Assembly (NCBI RefSeq): GCF_016461705.1
Contig: NZ_JAEMHW010000003.1
Location: 1 to 64,000, forward strand
Origin: Streptococcus vicugnae
GTDB taxonomy: Bacteria; Bacillota; Bacilli; Lactobacillales; Streptococcaceae
Direction of reading: 5' to 3'
DNA length: 64,000 nt
Positions 27,506 through 42,484 of the stretch are shown piece by piece. The notes beneath the pieces were generated by a model. That model was not told where the DNA came from. It did no database searches and worked only from the letters and a program-made list of their open reading frames with translations. Positions within the stretch are counted from its first letter, which is position 1, and the number at the start of each line of letters is the position of its first letter. The translations under genes were made by a program, and so were the position numbers.

Positions 27506-27645
27506 AAGACGTCAATTACCTCAATTCCAAAATCTAATCTTTTATACTTAGTAAAAAAGAGATCAGTGTCACTTTTTCACTTCTTATATCTATCAATATC
27601 GTCTTTCAATTTTATCATAAAAGTGAGCTTTTTTCGAGACAAAAC

Positions 27646-27672
27646 AAAAAGGCCGGGGCTATGTGCCCGACC
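27646..27672 (-). terminator. Terminator of proS
   Basis: Minus-strand stem GGTCGGGC...GCCCCGGCC followed by five T, just after the proS stop and before the polC start region. Confidence 0.85.
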
Positions 27673-27681
27673 TCATTATAA

Positions 27682-29553
<1,872 letters not shown>

Positions 29554-29568
29554 TCAAATCATGAAAAT

Positions 29569-29601
29569 AAGTAAGCTGCTTTTAAAACAAGTAGCTCACT
29601 T
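29569..29601 (-). other. Hairpin in the rseP-proS intergenic region
   Basis: Minus-strand AAGTGAGCT...AGCTTACTT pairs over nine bases without a following T run. It may be an RNA stability or attenuation element in the proS leader; function not known. Confidence 0.35.
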
Positions 29602-29687
29602 ATGCTCATAATTTAGGAAAGACCGTGTCAATTCCTTTCTAAAAAATGTGTATTTATTTTTAAAATGATGTACTAAATGAATTAAAT

Positions 29688-30950
29688 TTAGAAGAAAACT
29701 CGCATAATATCATTCCAAGTCACAGCTACCATCAAAATAATCATGATGACAACCCCAACTAGAGTAATATATGTTTCGGTTTCTTGTTTGAGTGGTTTGC
29801 GACGTACAATCTCAATAAGGTTCATCAAGATTTTTCCGCCATCCAAAGCCGGAATTGGAATTAAGTTCACAATTCCAAGGTTGATTGACAAAACAGCAAG
29901 CAAATTAATCACCGATGTCAATCCGTAAGAAGCTGCTTGACTTGAGGCTTGGTACATGGCAACAGGACCACCAAGTTTATCCAAGCTAAAGTTTGATACA
30001 ATACCTTTTAAAGCATTCAAAATCAACATAGTACTTTGCCAAGACATCTGGAAACCACCAGTAATTTTGTCCCAAAAGCCTGTTTTCAAATACGTAGAAA
30101 CACCAATGAGGTAACTACCATTGTTTTTTACTGGCTTAACATCTAGTGTTTTCGTTTTTCCTGATGTATCTTTTACCGTAACTGAAATGGTATCGTCTCT
30201 TGAAATGTTCTTAGTTGATTTGGCAACAGCCTCAGTCAATTCTGACCAATTTGAGACTTTGTAATTTCCAACAGCTAAAACCTTGTCTCCATCTTTTACC
30301 CCTGCAGCCTGCATAGCGCCACCGTCGGTTACGCGGATAGCATTTGTCGCCGTATTCGGGACACCTCCTTGCATAAAGACAAGTAAGATAAAGGCTAAGG
30401 TTCCCAGAATAAAATTATTCATAGGACCAGCAAAGTTTGTCATTAAACGCCCCCAGACAGTAGCATTTTGATACTGCACATCAAGAGGCGCAATGCGAAT
30501 TTCTGTACCATCTTCCTCAACAATTGTTGCATCATGATGAACAACATATGTCTTTTGCTCATCCAGAACTAAGCCTGTGATTTCAAGTTTATCTTCCAAA
30601 TCATAAGAAGTCACATTCATAGGAAGAGCTGTATTATCCAACTGTTTATGTGATAGATTAATACGTGTCACAAGTCCGTCTTTGTTCAAACTCAAGCTAG
30701 CTGGTGTACCTGTCTTGATTTCAGTGGTATCATCACCCCAACCAGCCATTCGCACATATCCGCCCAAGGGCAAGATACGGAAAGTATAAGCTGTGCCCTC
30801 TTTGTCAAAATGTGAAAAGATTTTCGGGCCCATTCCGATGGAGAATTCTCTCACCAAGATTCCTGCTTTTTTAGCAAAATACAAGTGACCAAATTCATGG
30901 ACAATAACTAAAATTCCAAAAACAATAATAAAGGTTAAAATTCCGAGCAT
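29688..30950 (-). CDS. rseP: Site-2 membrane metalloprotease RseP/Eep
   Basis: Intramembrane zinc protease of family M50, 420 residues, which cuts membrane-anchored peptides such as anti-sigma factors, signal-peptide remnants and peptide pheromones in related cocci (Eep). Motif HEFGH at residues 18-22 binds zinc, with a third ligand in [13 protein letters not shown] near the C-terminus. Membrane segments lie at about 1-20, 175-195, 350-370 and 395-418, with a PDZ domain at about 200-285 between the second and third ([19 protein letters not shown]). GAGGAG precedes the ATG. Follows cdsA. Confidence 0.95.
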   Translation of the reverse strand: MLGILTFIIVFGILVIVHEFGHLYFAKKAGILVREFSIGMGPKIFSHFDKEGTAYTFRILPLGGYVRMAGWGDDTTEIKTGTPASLSLNKDGLVTRINLSHKQLDNTALPMNVTSYDLEDKLEITGLVLDEQKTYVVHHDATIVEEDGTEIRIAPLDVQYQNATVWGRLMTNFAGPMNNFILGTLAFILLVFMQGGVPNTATNAIRVTDGGAMQAAGVKDGDKVLAVGNYKVSNWSELTEAVAKSTKNISRDDTISVTVKDTSGKTKTLDVKPVKNNGSYLIGVSTYLKTGFWDKITGGFQMSWQSTMLILNALKGIVSNFSLDKLGGPVAMYQASSQAASYGLTSVINLLAVLSINLGIVNLIPIPALDGGKILMNLIEIVRRKPLKQETETYITLVGVVIMIILMVAVTWNDIMRVFF

Positions 30951-31044
30951 TTTGCTCCTCTCTATACCAGTAACATTATTATCCTAATAACCATTCACTA
31001 GTAAGCAAACTCCAAAAGTTTGTGGCAAGTGCCAACCAACTTAA

Positions 31045-31839
31045 TTAGAAAAGACCAAATAGATGCATAATTGGGAAAACAAAAATCATTGAATCAAAGC
31101 GATCTAAGATACCACCATGACCAGGAATAAGTTTTCCAGAATCTTTAACGCCAAAGTGACGTTTAATAGCACTTTCAACCAAATCACCGAATTGACCAAA
31201 AATACTAAACAAGATAACGTAAATCAACATAGCAAATAGATTGTGCGGTGCATATACAGCTTTGTCAATTAACATAAAAATTAGTGAAACGACAACTGCA
31301 CAAGCAATACCACCCAAGCTACCTTCGATTGTTTTATTTGGGGAAACCTTCGGCATTAACTTACGTTGACCAAATTGACGACCAACCATATAAGCGCCAA
31401 TATCAGTCGCCCATACGATGAATAAAGCAAAGAGCACTTTATCTAAGCCACCCATACGAGCATTGACCAGATTTTGGAAACCAATACCAACATAAAGGCT
31501 AGCAGCAATTGGATAAGAGACATCATCAAATGAATACTCATCACTATTGATAACTGTTCCTGCCAAAAGCAAGAAAACTAGCAAACCATAGACAGCAAAA
31601 TTAGAATCTAATGGTAATGATGTAAAGTAGTTATCCAAAGGCACTGTCAAAACAAAAGCACCGAGCATTGATAAAACACCTTCAATTGAGAAAAATTCAA
31701 GATGTTTCATGCGTAACATTTCTGCCATACCAATCATTGCTAAAAAGCCTACAAAAATTTGAAATGCTAGGCCTCCATGCAATAGAAACGGCAGCATAAT
31801 CAATAAGGCAATTGCCCCCCAAATCACACGTTGTTTCAT
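31045..31839 (-). CDS. cdsA: Phosphatidate cytidylyltransferase
   Basis: Makes CDP-diacylglycerol from phosphatidate and CTP, the branch point of phospholipid synthesis. 264 residues with about eight membrane segments. The C-terminal signature KDSGKLIPGHGGILDRFDSM (about residues 229-248) is the CTP and metal-binding site of the family, and WATDIGAYMVGRQFG is the second conserved acidic block. The gene lies 12 bases after uppS and before rseP, the standard uppS-cdsA-rseP order. Confidence 0.96.
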   Translation of the reverse strand: MKQRVIWGAIALLIMLPFLLHGGLAFQIFVGFLAMIGMAEMLRMKHLEFFSIEGVLSMLGAFVLTVPLDNYFTSLPLDSNFAVYGLLVFLLLAGTVINSDEYSFDDVSYPIAASLYVGIGFQNLVNARMGGLDKVLFALFIVWATDIGAYMVGRQFGQRKLMPKVSPNKTIEGSLGGIACAVVVSLIFMLIDKAVYAPHNLFAMLIYVILFSIFGQFGDLVESAIKRHFGVKDSGKLIPGHGGILDRFDSMIFVFPIMHLFGLF

Positions 31840-31851
31840 GATATTTCCTTT

Positions 31852-32607
31852 CTAGATTCCACCAAAACGGCGATGACGTCGATTGTACTCGGCAATCGCC
31901 TTAATTAACTCGTCTTTTTTGAAATCAGGCCATAAAACAGGCGTGAAATAGAATTCACTGTATGCTGATTGCCATGGTAGAAAATTACTAAGACGAAGTT
32001 CTCCACTTGTACGAATAATCAAATCCGGATCACGATACAAATACGGCAAATGATTAGTCATCAAGTGATTTGAAATCACATCTTCTGTAATATCATCTGG
32101 GCTAATTTTAGCTTCAAGCACTTCTTGTGCAATATTTTTAACCGCTTCTGTGATTTCTAAACGGCCACCATAGTTCAATGCAAAATTCAAAATAAGTCCA
32201 GAATTATGCTTAGTTTGATCACAAGCACGTTTCATGGCATCAAAAGTAGCCTTCGGTAGACGATGTGTTTCACCGATTACTTGAACTTTGACATTATTTG
32301 CATCCAATTCAGGGACATATTTATCGAAAAACTCAACCGGCAAGTTCATGATGAACTTGACTTCGTCCTCGGGTCGTGACCAGTTTTCTGTTGAGAAAGC
32401 GTAAACAGTCAAAACTTTAACACCAAGTTCTGAACAGGCAATCGTCACGTCTTGCAAAGCATCCATACCAGCCTTGTGTCCCATGACACGTGGTTGCATG
32501 CGCTTTTTGGCCCAACGACCATTACCATCCATAATAATTCCAATATGATTAGGAATTTTGTCTAGGCTGACAGCCTTTTCTTTTTTTCTAAATTTAAATT
32601 TAAACAT
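31852..32607 (-). CDS. uppS: Undecaprenyl diphosphate synthase
   Basis: Cis-prenyltransferase making the C55 lipid carrier for cell wall synthesis. 251 residues. HIGIIMDGNGRWAKKR holds the catalytic Asp27; the block LTVYAFSTENWSRPEDEV and the C-terminal RTSGELRLSNFLPWQSAYSE (cut) are the substrate-binding regions. A moderate AAGGAA ribosome site precedes the ATG. First gene of uppS-cdsA-rseP. Confidence 0.96.
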   Translation of the reverse strand: MFKFKFRKKEKAVSLDKIPNHIGIIMDGNGRWAKKRMQPRVMGHKAGMDALQDVTIACSELGVKVLTVYAFSTENWSRPEDEVKFIMNLPVEFFDKYVPELDANNVKVQVIGETHRLPKATFDAMKRACDQTKHNSGLILNFALNYGGRLEITEAVKNIAQEVLEAKISPDDITEDVISNHLMTNHLPYLYRDPDLIIRTSGELRLSNFLPWQSAYSEFYFTPVLWPDFKKDELIKAIAEYNRRHRRFGGI

Positions 32608-32701
32608 ACAATTTCCTTAAAAGCATACTCATCATAATATTTTACCATAAAATAGCCATTTTTTCTCTACTTAATTAGTGGCTTTTAGGGAATATTGGCA
32701 T

Positions 32702-32730
32702 AAAAAAGCCAGATGATTTCTCATCTGGTC
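32702..32730 (-). terminator. Terminator of yajC
   Basis: Minus-strand stem CCAGATGA-GAAA-TCATCTGG followed by six T, just after the yajC stop. Confidence 0.88.
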
Positions 32731-32740
32731 ATTCCTATTA

Positions 32741-33085
32741 TTAATCTTTGCTTTCAACAGCTGTGTCTTCGGCTGTTTCTTGGTTATCTTCAACAGCTTC
32801 TTCAACAAGAGCAGTTTCAACAACTTCTTGTTCAGCTCTGTTAACAACACGTTTCAAAGCACCTAATTCAAATGTTAAATAAACACCATCGATGTCCAAA
32901 ACCATTTTTTGGTTAGCTGTGTCAACTTCATCAACAACACCATAAAGACCACCGATTGTTACGATTTCATCACCTTTTTGCAATGCTTTAAGTTGATCTT
33001 GACGGGCTTGTGCTTGTTTCTTTTGAGAACGTTGCATGAACCAAATCAAACCAACCATAACGAGCAACATAATAACTGTTGGCAT
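32741..33085 (-). CDS. yajC: Preprotein translocase subunit YajC
   Basis: Small single-pass membrane protein of 114 residues that binds the Sec translocon. The membrane segment covers about residues 2-19 (PTVIMLLVMVGLIWFMQ), then a basic helix and the conserved block LKALQKGDEIVTIGGLYG, and a long acidic tail. The ATG at 33083-33085 has GGAGGA seven to eight bases upstream; the longer frame start (TTG at 33118) has no ribosome site. Monocistronic. Confidence 0.9.
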   Translation of the reverse strand: MPTVIMLLVMVGLIWFMQRSQKKQAQARQDQLKALQKGDEIVTIGGLYGVVDEVDTANQKMVLDIDGVYLTFELGALKRVVNRAEQEVVETALVEEAVEDNQETAEDTAVESKD

Positions 33086-33156
33086 AAGAATCCTCCATAA
33101 ATATAAGCTTAATGACAACTATACCAAATTACATTTAACAACGCAAGAAATGACCG

Positions 33157-34041
33157 TTAAAACTCCCAAAGTTTACTAGCGTCAGTCACCTTAGCGTAAA
33201 CAACCTGCGTTTGTTCTTCAAAACCTAAACTTTCATAGAGCCTTTTAGCCGCTAGATTATCTGATTCAACCGCAATTTGAAAGGCCTTCTCATTTTCAGC
33301 TAACAGGCTATTGATAAGCACTTTCATAAAATAAGTCCCAATCCCTTGACCACGGTAGCCTTCGGCAACTACTAAGCCATAAAGGTAATTGTAAGTCGTG
33401 CTAAAATCCACCGTGCAAGAAGCAACAACTTTGTCATCTTTCATCACAATATAAAGTTTTTCAGTCTCATCAACTAGAGCTTCTTTGGCATAGCGCAGTG
33501 CAACCTCATAAGGATCTCCAAAAGCTTTTGCTTGAAAGTCTGCAATCGCTTCAAGGTGTTCTCTACTAGCTTTGATGACCGACAAATCGTCACGCTTTTC
33601 AAGCAAATAGGCTTTTCGTTGTCGATTAAGCCAATACTCAAAATCATCTTCTAAAGTCATGCCAAGATTAGCCAGCACATCTGGGTGTTTTGCTAAGAAA
33701 GATTGCTCCGACATTACTGTAAAACTCAACTGATACTCTTTCATGGTTTCACGGAAAACACGAAATAATTGCTTAGCATATCCTAGACGGCGATAGTTTG
33801 GGTGAACCAAAATAGCAAGTTCTGCCTCGTCTGGCTCATCAGCATAGACTGTCAACACCCCCACAAGTTGATTCTTCTCATAAGCTAAAAAGAAAGCTGG
33901 CATCTCCTGATCAAAATTGAGATTATTCGATAAATACGGGATGCGGTGAGTCCCATCAAAAGTCTGAACTTCTTTGATTAATGCTTCTATCTGTAATTTT
34001 TGCTCTTTATCTAAACAAGGTGTCTTAATTATTGACATCAT
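33157..34041 (-). CDS. Tandem GNAT-domain acetyltransferase
   Basis: 294 residues with two GNAT domains. The first (about 1-140) has AELAILVHPNYRRLGYAKQLF with a reduced acetyl-CoA loop, the second (about 155-294) the full RGQGIGTYFMKVL loop followed by VESDNLAAKRLYESLGFEE. The double arrangement recalls mycothiol-synthase-like proteins, though streptococci do not make mycothiol. The start may be either of two adjacent ATG codons, with AAAGGAAA upstream. Downstream of the gal genes but separated from them by a terminator. Substrate unknown. Confidence 0.82.
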   Translation of the reverse strand: MMSIIKTPCLDKEQKLQIEALIKEVQTFDGTHRIPYLSNNLNFDQEMPAFFLAYEKNQLVGVLTVYADEPDEAELAILVHPNYRRLGYAKQLFRVFRETMKEYQLSFTVMSEQSFLAKHPDVLANLGMTLEDDFEYWLNRQRKAYLLEKRDDLSVIKASREHLEAIADFQAKAFGDPYEVALRYAKEALVDETEKLYIVMKDDKVVASCTVDFSTTYNYLYGLVVAEGYRGQGIGTYFMKVLINSLLAENEKAFQIAVESDNLAAKRLYESLGFEEQTQVVYAKVTDASKLWEF

Positions 34042-34083
34042 CTTTTTCCTTTTTCTAGCACATCCTCATGATGCACAAAAAAC

Positions 34084-34101
34084 CTGAGGCACTTGCCTCA
34101 G
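34084..34101 (-). terminator. Terminator of the gal operon
   Basis: Minus-strand stem CTGAGGC-AAGT-GCCTCAG followed by G and six T (forward A run 34077-34082). It ends the galK-galT-galE unit. Confidence 0.88.
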
Positions 34102-34115
34102 ACTATAATCATTTA

Positions 34116-35114
34116 TTAACGGTCATTGTATCCGTTTGGATGACTTGAATGCCATGCCCAAGCAGAAGCAATGATTTTTTCAATATCATCAAATTGTGGT
34201 TTCCAACCAAGAATTTCACGCGCTTTATCTGATGACGCAATAAGAGTATCTGGGTCACCAGGACGGCGATCAGCAAGTTCTGCTGGAATTTCTTTTCCTG
34301 TTACTTTGCGAGCTGCTTCAAGAATTTGAAGGTTTGAGAAGCCTGTTGAAGAGCCAAGGTTAAAGGCAGTTGATGGGTTTCCTTCGCGAAGATATTTAAC
34401 CGCAAGCAAATGAGCATCTGCTAGGTCAAATGGGTGGACATAGTCACGGACATTTGTACCATCTGGTGTGTTGTAGTCATTACCAAAAATCATGATTTTT
34501 TCACGAACACCTTGTGCCACTTGCAAGATAATTGGCAACAGGTGTGTTTCTGGTCCATGATCTTCACCGATAGAACCATCTGGTTTAGCACCAGCAACGT
34601 TGAAGTAACGAAGCGGTACAAATTTGATGCCATAGGCTTGGTCAGACCATTTCATGATTGTTTCCATCATGAGTTTGCTTTCACCATACGGATTGATTGG
34701 ACGTTGTGGTGTTGTTTCTTTAATTGGAAGTTCATCTGGAATACCATAAGTTGCAGCTGTTGATGAGAAAACAATGTATTTAACACCAAATTCATTCATC
34801 ACTTCAAGTAATTTAATCATTCCTGCAGTGTTGTTATCAAAGTATTTCAATGGTTTTTCCATTGATTCGGCAACCAATGAGTAAGCGGCAAAGTGAATCA
34901 CAGCATCGATATCTGGATTTTCTGTGAAAACTTTACGCATAAAATCTTGATCAGCAAGATCACCTTGATAGAATGTTGCATCAGGATGAACCGCTGCACG
35001 GTGCCCTGTTACCAAACTATCGACAACAACAACCTTTTCTTCACCTTTTTCAATTAAACGATCAACCATGTGAGAACCGATATAGCCAGCCCCACCAAGC
35101 ACTAAAATTGACAT
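34116..35114 (-). CDS. galE: UDP-glucose 4-epimerase
   Basis: Interconverts UDP-galactose and UDP-glucose, the last step of the Leloir pathway. 332 residues, an extended short-chain dehydrogenase. GGAGYIGSH (residues 7-15) binds NAD; the catalytic Ser/Thr lies in FSSTAATYG near 118 and the Tyr143/Lys147 pair in NPYGESK. Starts 13 bases after galT, and AGGAGA precedes the ATG. It also supplies precursors for capsule and wall polysaccharides, so constant low expression would be expected. Confidence 0.97.
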   Translation of the reverse strand: MSILVLGGAGYIGSHMVDRLIEKGEEKVVVVDSLVTGHRAAVHPDATFYQGDLADQDFMRKVFTENPDIDAVIHFAAYSLVAESMEKPLKYFDNNTAGMIKLLEVMNEFGVKYIVFSSTAATYGIPDELPIKETTPQRPINPYGESKLMMETIMKWSDQAYGIKFVPLRYFNVAGAKPDGSIGEDHGPETHLLPIILQVAQGVREKIMIFGNDYNTPDGTNVRDYVHPFDLADAHLLAVKYLREGNPSTAFNLGSSTGFSNLQILEAARKVTGKEIPAELADRRPGDPDTLIASSDKAREILGWKPQFDDIEKIIASAWAWHSSHPNGYNDR

Positions 35115-35127
35115 GATTCCTTTTCTC

Positions 35128-36597
35128 CTATTCTAACCCCACGCTGTTCACAAAGCGCATGAAAGCTTCTTTCCCCTTTTCATCACGATTGTAAACACCT
35201 GCATCTTCTAAAACACGAACAAAAACGTTTCCGACTTCTTCTTGCACGATATCATGTACCGTATCAGCAGTAATATCCGAACGTTTTTTAATCTCATCTG
35301 CCCATTCTTTGTGATAGGCAGCGATTTCATTATACTGGTTCAAAAGATATTTTTCAACTTCTAGCAGTTCATTTTTAAGACGTGGCGGTAAAATAGCTAA
35401 GCCCATAACTTCAATAAGTCCAATATTTTCCTTTTTAATGTGTTGGACATCAGCATGTGGATGATAAACCCCATCTGGAAATTCAGCTGTTGTGTGGTTA
35501 TCACGAAGAACGATATCTAATTCAAATTGCCCATTACGTTTGCGAGCAATTGGTGTGACGGTATGATGCGGCGTTTCTCCTGTATGAGCTACAATATCAA
35601 CACTGGCATCCGAATACTCTCGCCAAGCTAAACGAATTTTTTCAGCCAATTCAACTAAACGACTTTTGTCTTTACTGCGAAGACGAATAACAGACATTGG
35701 CCATTTGACAATACCAGCTGTCACATCTGAAAAGCCTTTAAAATGAAACTCTTTGTCCAGCTCTGCTATTTCCATCGGAAAGACATGTCGTCCACCTTGA
35801 TAGTGGTTGTGAGTTAAAATTGACCCACCAACAATCGGTAAATCAGAGTTAGAACCTGCAAAATAACCTGGGAAAATATCAACAATATCTAGCAGCTGTT
35901 CAAAAGTTTGCTTGCTAATAACCATCGGCACATGATCAGTATTTAGAATAATACAATGTTCATTAAAGTAAGCGTAAGGCGAATATTGGAAGCCCCATTT
36001 TTCATCACCTAGATTTAAGCGAATGATACGGTGATTAGCACGCGCTGGGTGATTAAGGCGTCCTTGATAACCTTCGTTTTCCATACATAACTGACATTTT
36101 GGGTAAGAAGATGCCTTGGCTAACTTAGCTGCAGCAATGGCCTTGGGATCTTTTTCAGGTTTTGATAAATTAATGGTAATCTGAATATCACCATATTGTG
36201 ATGACACAGTAAAAGCGATATTTTTAGCGATTGCGGCTACTTTAATGTAGTCATTTCGTTTGCTGAGTTCGTAAAAATCTGCGACAGCTTGTTGAGGAGA
36301 TTGAGCATATATATCCCAGAAATTGCGATTCACCTGACTTGGGACAGGAGTGATAAAGTTCATCAATTCAGCACCCAAGCAATCTCTTTCAGCCATTAAG
36401 TCACCAACCTTGCCATTTTTCACAGCTAGGTTAACCAATTCTTCTTTGAGAGCAATTAATGTCGTTTCTTTAGTTTCTTGCTCTGCACCTTCCTCGCCCA
36501 CAAGGGCAAGGATTCGGTTACGCAAGTAAAACATATCATCTTCAGTATAGTCGCTAGCTTCAATTACTTTCGCGACAAAAGTATCTAAAAGTTTCAT
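35128..36597 (-). CDS. galT: Galactose-1-phosphate uridylyltransferase, class 2
   Basis: Exchanges UMP between UDP-glucose and galactose-1-phosphate. 489 residues, the long Gram-positive form. [18 protein letters not shown] near residues 259-276 carries the histidine that takes the uridylyl group; [21 protein letters not shown] near 170-190 is another conserved block of this class. It begins 22 bases after galK and belongs to the galKTE operon. ATG is preceded by only a weak AGAAGATGA-type site. Confidence 0.96.
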   Translation of the reverse strand: MKLLDTFVAKVIEASDYTEDDMFYLRNRILALVGEEGAEQETKETTLIALKEELVNLAVKNGKVGDLMAERDCLGAELMNFITPVPSQVNRNFWDIYAQSPQQAVADFYELSKRNDYIKVAAIAKNIAFTVSSQYGDIQITINLSKPEKDPKAIAAAKLAKASSYPKCQLCMENEGYQGRLNHPARANHRIIRLNLGDEKWGFQYSPYAYFNEHCIILNTDHVPMVISKQTFEQLLDIVDIFPGYFAGSNSDLPIVGGSILTHNHYQGGRHVFPMEIAELDKEFHFKGFSDVTAGIVKWPMSVIRLRSKDKSRLVELAEKIRLAWREYSDASVDIVAHTGETPHHTVTPIARKRNGQFELDIVLRDNHTTAEFPDGVYHPHADVQHIKKENIGLIEVMGLAILPPRLKNELLEVEKYLLNQYNEIAAYHKEWADEIKKRSDITADTVHDIVQEEVGNVFVRVLEDAGVYNRDEKGKEAFMRFVNSVGLE

Positions 36598-36619
36598 GAT
36601 TTCATCTTCTTTTTATTCT

Positions 36620-37792
36620 TTATTTTCGTGAAAGGACACGTGAACCACCAGCAATTTCAGCGATGTAAAAGGCTGGTGCATATCCAATGGTTTCAGTGTA
36701 AACTTGTCCAACAGTTTTAGTAAATTCATCTACTTTGTCTTTAGCAACAATAGCAATACCACAACCACCAAAGCCCGCTCCTGTCATGCGAGCTCCGAGA
36801 ACACCTTCTTGTTGCCAAGCTGTGTGAGCAAGGGTATCAAGTTCGATACCAGTTACTTCGTAGTCATGTTCAAGTGAGACGTGAGACGCATTAACCAAAC
36901 GACCAAATTTTTCAAGTTCACCTGCCATCAAAGCTTCTTTAGCTTGAAGGGTACGTTGATTTTCCCAAACTGCGTGACGAGCACGTTTGAGACGATTTTC
37001 ATCTTTAATGAGATAACTGTACTCATCAAAAGATTGCAAATCAAGTTCACCAAGTGTCTTGATATCAAGCACTTGATTCAATTCTTCAACAGCTTTTTCA
37101 CATTCAGCACGTCGTTCGTTGTATTTTGAATCAGTCAATTCACGACGTTTGTTCGTATTCATAATCACAATGACATTGTCACCAAGGTCCAAAGGAACAA
37201 GGTCATATTCTAGAGTATTGGTATCAAGGTAGATGGCTTGCTTTTCAGCTCCCATGCCAATAGCAAATTGGTCCATGATTCCTGAATTCACACCGATGAA
37301 GTCATTTTCAGTTTGTTTACCAATTTTTACTAAGTCAAGACGGTCTAATGTTAGGTCAAATAATTCTTCAGCGACAATTCCTACCAAAAGTTCAAGCGAA
37401 GCTGATGATGACAAGCCTGAACCATTTGGAATATTACCATTAACATAAAGTTCAAATCCACTATCAATAACATGCCCAGCTTCTTTCAAGAATTTAATGA
37501 CACCTTTTGGATAATTTGTCCAACTATCTTTTTTATCAAAGACAAGATGATCAAGATCCACATCAATAATACCTAATTCATCAAAATTTGCTGAATAAAA
37601 ACGAAGGATTTTATCATCACGTTTTCGAGCAGCACCATATGTTCCAAGAGTGATAGCAGCCGGGAAAACATGACCACCATTGTAGTCCGTATGTTCACCA
37701 ATTAGATTAATACGACCTGGTGAGAAGAATGTGGCATCTGCTTCTGTGCCAAAAACATTAGTAAAAGCTTGATTAAGTTCATTCGTATTCAT
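36620..37792 (-). CDS. galK: Galactokinase
   Basis: Phosphorylates galactose with ATP, the first step of the Leloir pathway. 390 residues of the GHMP kinase family. The galactose signature [19 protein letters not shown] lies near residues 27-45, the ATP loop [13 protein letters not shown] near 120-132 and GFGGCGIAI near 345. AAAGGAG precedes the ATG. First gene of the operon, with a strong promoter and a cre site upstream and galR divergent, so control by GalR and CcpA is expected. Confidence 0.97.
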   Translation of the reverse strand: MNTNELNQAFTNVFGTEADATFFSPGRINLIGEHTDYNGGHVFPAAITLGTYGAARKRDDKILRFYSANFDELGIIDVDLDHLVFDKKDSWTNYPKGVIKFLKEAGHVIDSGFELYVNGNIPNGSGLSSSASLELLVGIVAEELFDLTLDRLDLVKIGKQTENDFIGVNSGIMDQFAIGMGAEKQAIYLDTNTLEYDLVPLDLGDNVIVIMNTNKRRELTDSKYNERRAECEKAVEELNQVLDIKTLGELDLQSFDEYSYLIKDENRLKRARHAVWENQRTLQAKEALMAGELEKFGRLVNASHVSLEHDYEVTGIELDTLAHTAWQQEGVLGARMTGAGFGGCGIAIVAKDKVDEFTKTVGQVYTETIGYAPAFYIAEIAGGSRVLSRK

Positions 37793-37820
37793 GAGGGTCT
37801 CCTTTTTTCTTGCTTTATTA

Positions 37821-37835
37821 TGATTACGGTTTCAT
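37821..37835 (-). promoter_or_regulatory. cre site (CcpA) at galK
   Basis: Minus-strand ATGAAACCGTAATCA matches the cre consensus WTGNAANCGNWNNCW at every position. It starts at the end of the -10 box and covers the transcription start, a position where CcpA represses. Confidence 0.75.
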
Positions 37836-37862
37836 TTTACTGCCTTAGTTAAAATAAGTCAA
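37834..37862 (-). promoter_or_regulatory. Promoter of galKTE
   Basis: Minus-strand TTGACT (37857-37862), 17-base spacer, TAAAAT (37834-37839). Confidence 0.82.
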
Positions 37863-37875
37863 TGATATTTACTAA

Positions 37876-38941
<1,066 letters not shown>

Positions 38942-38943
<2 letters not shown>

Positions 38944-38972
38944 AAAAGTCCGAATAATATTCGGACTTTTTT
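38942..38972. terminator. Bidirectional terminator galR / dexB
   Basis: Near-perfect AAAAAAGTCCGAATA...TATTCGGACTTTTTT hairpin between the converging genes; it overlaps the galR stop codon and ends seven bases from the dexB stop. Confidence 0.92.
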
Positions 38973-38979
38973 ATTATTC

Positions 38980-40660
<1,681 letters not shown>

Positions 40661-40675
40661 GTTATTAAAAATAAC

Positions 40676-40701
40676 AGAAGCTAAGACATCGTCCCGCTTC
40701 T
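40676..40701 (-). terminator. Terminator-like hairpin after gtfA
   Basis: Minus-strand AGAAGC...GCTTCT with an inner GGAC...GTCT pairing, then G and TTATTTTT. Moderate strength; some read-through into dexB is likely. Confidence 0.6.
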
Positions 40702-40707
40702 ATTAAA

Positions 40708-42153
40708 CTATAGAAATGTAATCTCTTGTCCGTTTTCTTTAACTGTATAAGTTAAGTCTTTTAGGTTAATTGTAGCTTCTGCAACGACACTACTATCTTG
40801 ATTACATCGAGTAATTACAAGAGTATTTTCATCTAATACTTCAACATCTATACTGCCTTTGAGGTCAAAAGCTGCTGATTGATTTCGGAAGGTAAAGAGC
40901 TTAAGCAAGGCTTGAACTACCGGACGCTTAACCTCTTCAGCAATTTCTTCACTCGTATAATAATGACGATTGATATTGCGTCCTTCTTTTGTTTTTTCTA
41001 ACAACTCTAGATCATTTTTACCTGCTAAAAATCCGACATAATAGACCTGTGGAATACCTGGTGCGAAAGCCTGAATCAGGCGTGCTAAGAAATACTTCTT
41101 CTCATCATCACCAAGTGCAGAATAGTAGGTCGAATTGATTTGATAAATATCAAGATTGTTGTACTCTGCTGATGAATATTTACGTTTCACATTAGCACCA
41201 ACTTTATAGAGCTCATCTGAAGTATAATCAATTTCTTCATCACTCAAAATATCTTTGACATCAACCACACCAATCCCATCGTGCGTATCCAGTGTTGTAA
41301 ATTGTTTCATTGGAGACATTTTCAACCATTTTGCCAAGCGTTCAACTTTTCCGCTGTATAAACTATAAAGTGTCACCATTGGAAGAGCAAAATCGTAAAC
41401 GTAGTAGTCATGTTCAGCAATTTTAAACTGAATCGAATAATGCTCATGAATTTCTGGAAGTAACTCTGTACCAGATTCCGCAGCAATGCTACGTACTTTA
41501 TCTAGCAAACCCCAGATATCCGGTTCTACAAAGAAATCATTAGTATCCAATTTCTTAACCGCATAAGCAAAAGCATCTAAGCGAATGAGATCACAGCCAT
41601 TTTCTGCTAAATGTTTGATAGTCTTTCGAATGAAATCCATGGTCACTTCTTTTGTCACATCAAGGTCAATTTGTTCCTCACCGAAAGTGTTCCAAAGATG
41701 CTCAACTGAACCATCCGCAAAATGAATTTCTTGTTTTGGTGCGCGGTCTTTACGCTTGTAAATCAAATCCACATCAGCTTGTGTTGGACGATTTTCTGGC
41801 CAGAATTTATCCCAATTAAGGAATAAATCTTTATAAGCACTGTCCTCATGCTTTTCTTGGTAATCTTTATAATATTTTGATTGACGAGAGATATGATTAA
41901 TCATGAAGTCAAACATAAGATAATACTTTTCGCCCAGTTTTTTCACATCATCCCAGTCACCAAATGCAGAATCAACCTCGTCATAATTAATTGGAGCAAA
42001 TCCACGGTCACCTGTTGATGGAAAAAACGGCAAGAGATGGATACCACCAACTGCTTCTTTGAAATAGTTATCAAGATTTTGCTTAAGTTCTTTTAGATTT
42101 TTACCCAGACTATCCGAGTAAGTGATTAACATTGTTTTATTTTGAATTCCCAT
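40708..42153 (-). CDS. gtfA: Sucrose phosphorylase (GH13_18)
   Basis: Splits sucrose with phosphate into glucose-1-phosphate and fructose, in the cytoplasm. 481 residues, equal to S. mutans GtfA. The catalytic nucleophile is Asp193 in [14 protein letters not shown], the acid/base Glu234 in LLPEIHEHY, and the third acid lies in [10 protein letters not shown] near residue 290. AAGGAA precedes the ATG. In the msm pathway Aga removes galactose from raffinose and GtfA cuts the resulting sucrose. An unusual 331-base gap separates it from msmG. Confidence 0.95.
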   Translation of the reverse strand: MGIQNKTMLITYSDSLGKNLKELKQNLDNYFKEAVGGIHLLPFFPSTGDRGFAPINYDEVDSAFGDWDDVKKLGEKYYLMFDFMINHISRQSKYYKDYQEKHEDSAYKDLFLNWDKFWPENRPTQADVDLIYKRKDRAPKQEIHFADGSVEHLWNTFGEEQIDLDVTKEVTMDFIRKTIKHLAENGCDLIRLDAFAYAVKKLDTNDFFVEPDIWGLLDKVRSIAAESGTELLPEIHEHYSIQFKIAEHDYYVYDFALPMVTLYSLYSGKVERLAKWLKMSPMKQFTTLDTHDGIGVVDVKDILSDEEIDYTSDELYKVGANVKRKYSSAEYNNLDIYQINSTYYSALGDDEKKYFLARLIQAFAPGIPQVYYVGFLAGKNDLELLEKTKEGRNINRHYYTSEEIAEEVKRPVVQALLKLFTFRNQSAAFDLKGSIDVEVLDENTLVITRCNQDSSVVAEATINLKDLTYTVKENGQEITFL

Positions 42154-42484
42154 AATGATTCCTTTTTACTATGTTGTAAATTAGCTTTACACGACCTGCG
42201 AGCTGAGCACAAAAGATAATTTTTCTACGCCCGCTATGCGCCTTATATATTACGACGTGAGAAAACAAAATCGATAATATTTTGTTTTCGAGCTAGTAAG
42301 ATGGTTAGCTAAGCCGCAATAGCGGTTAGCGTTAGGTGATGAGTTGCTTTAGCAACCATCAACTCTACCAAGTTAAGTCGAACTCGGGCTACGGGCTTGG
42401 TGAAAAAGATGAGCCTCCTTGTGTCTTAATGACACTGCGTCACTTCCCTATTTTCACTGTGCCCGCTATACGCCCTCTGTATCC
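42154..42484. repeat. Repeat-bearing insertion-like segment between msmG and gtfA
   Basis: 331 bases without a plausible gene inside an otherwise tight operon (other gaps are about 12 bases). Visible structure: direct repeats GCCCGCTATGCGCC (42229-42242) and GCCCGCTATACGCC (42461-42474), 232 bases apart; an 11-base perfect inverted repeat GAAAACAAAAT/ATTTTGTTTTC (42261-42289); GTTGCT-TT-AGCAAC (42343-42356); CCGC-AATA-GCGG (42314-42325); and GTGTC...GACAC (42421-42435). It looks like a small non-autonomous repeat element or the remains of one. No terminator with a T run is seen in the direction of transcription. Confidence 0.55.
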
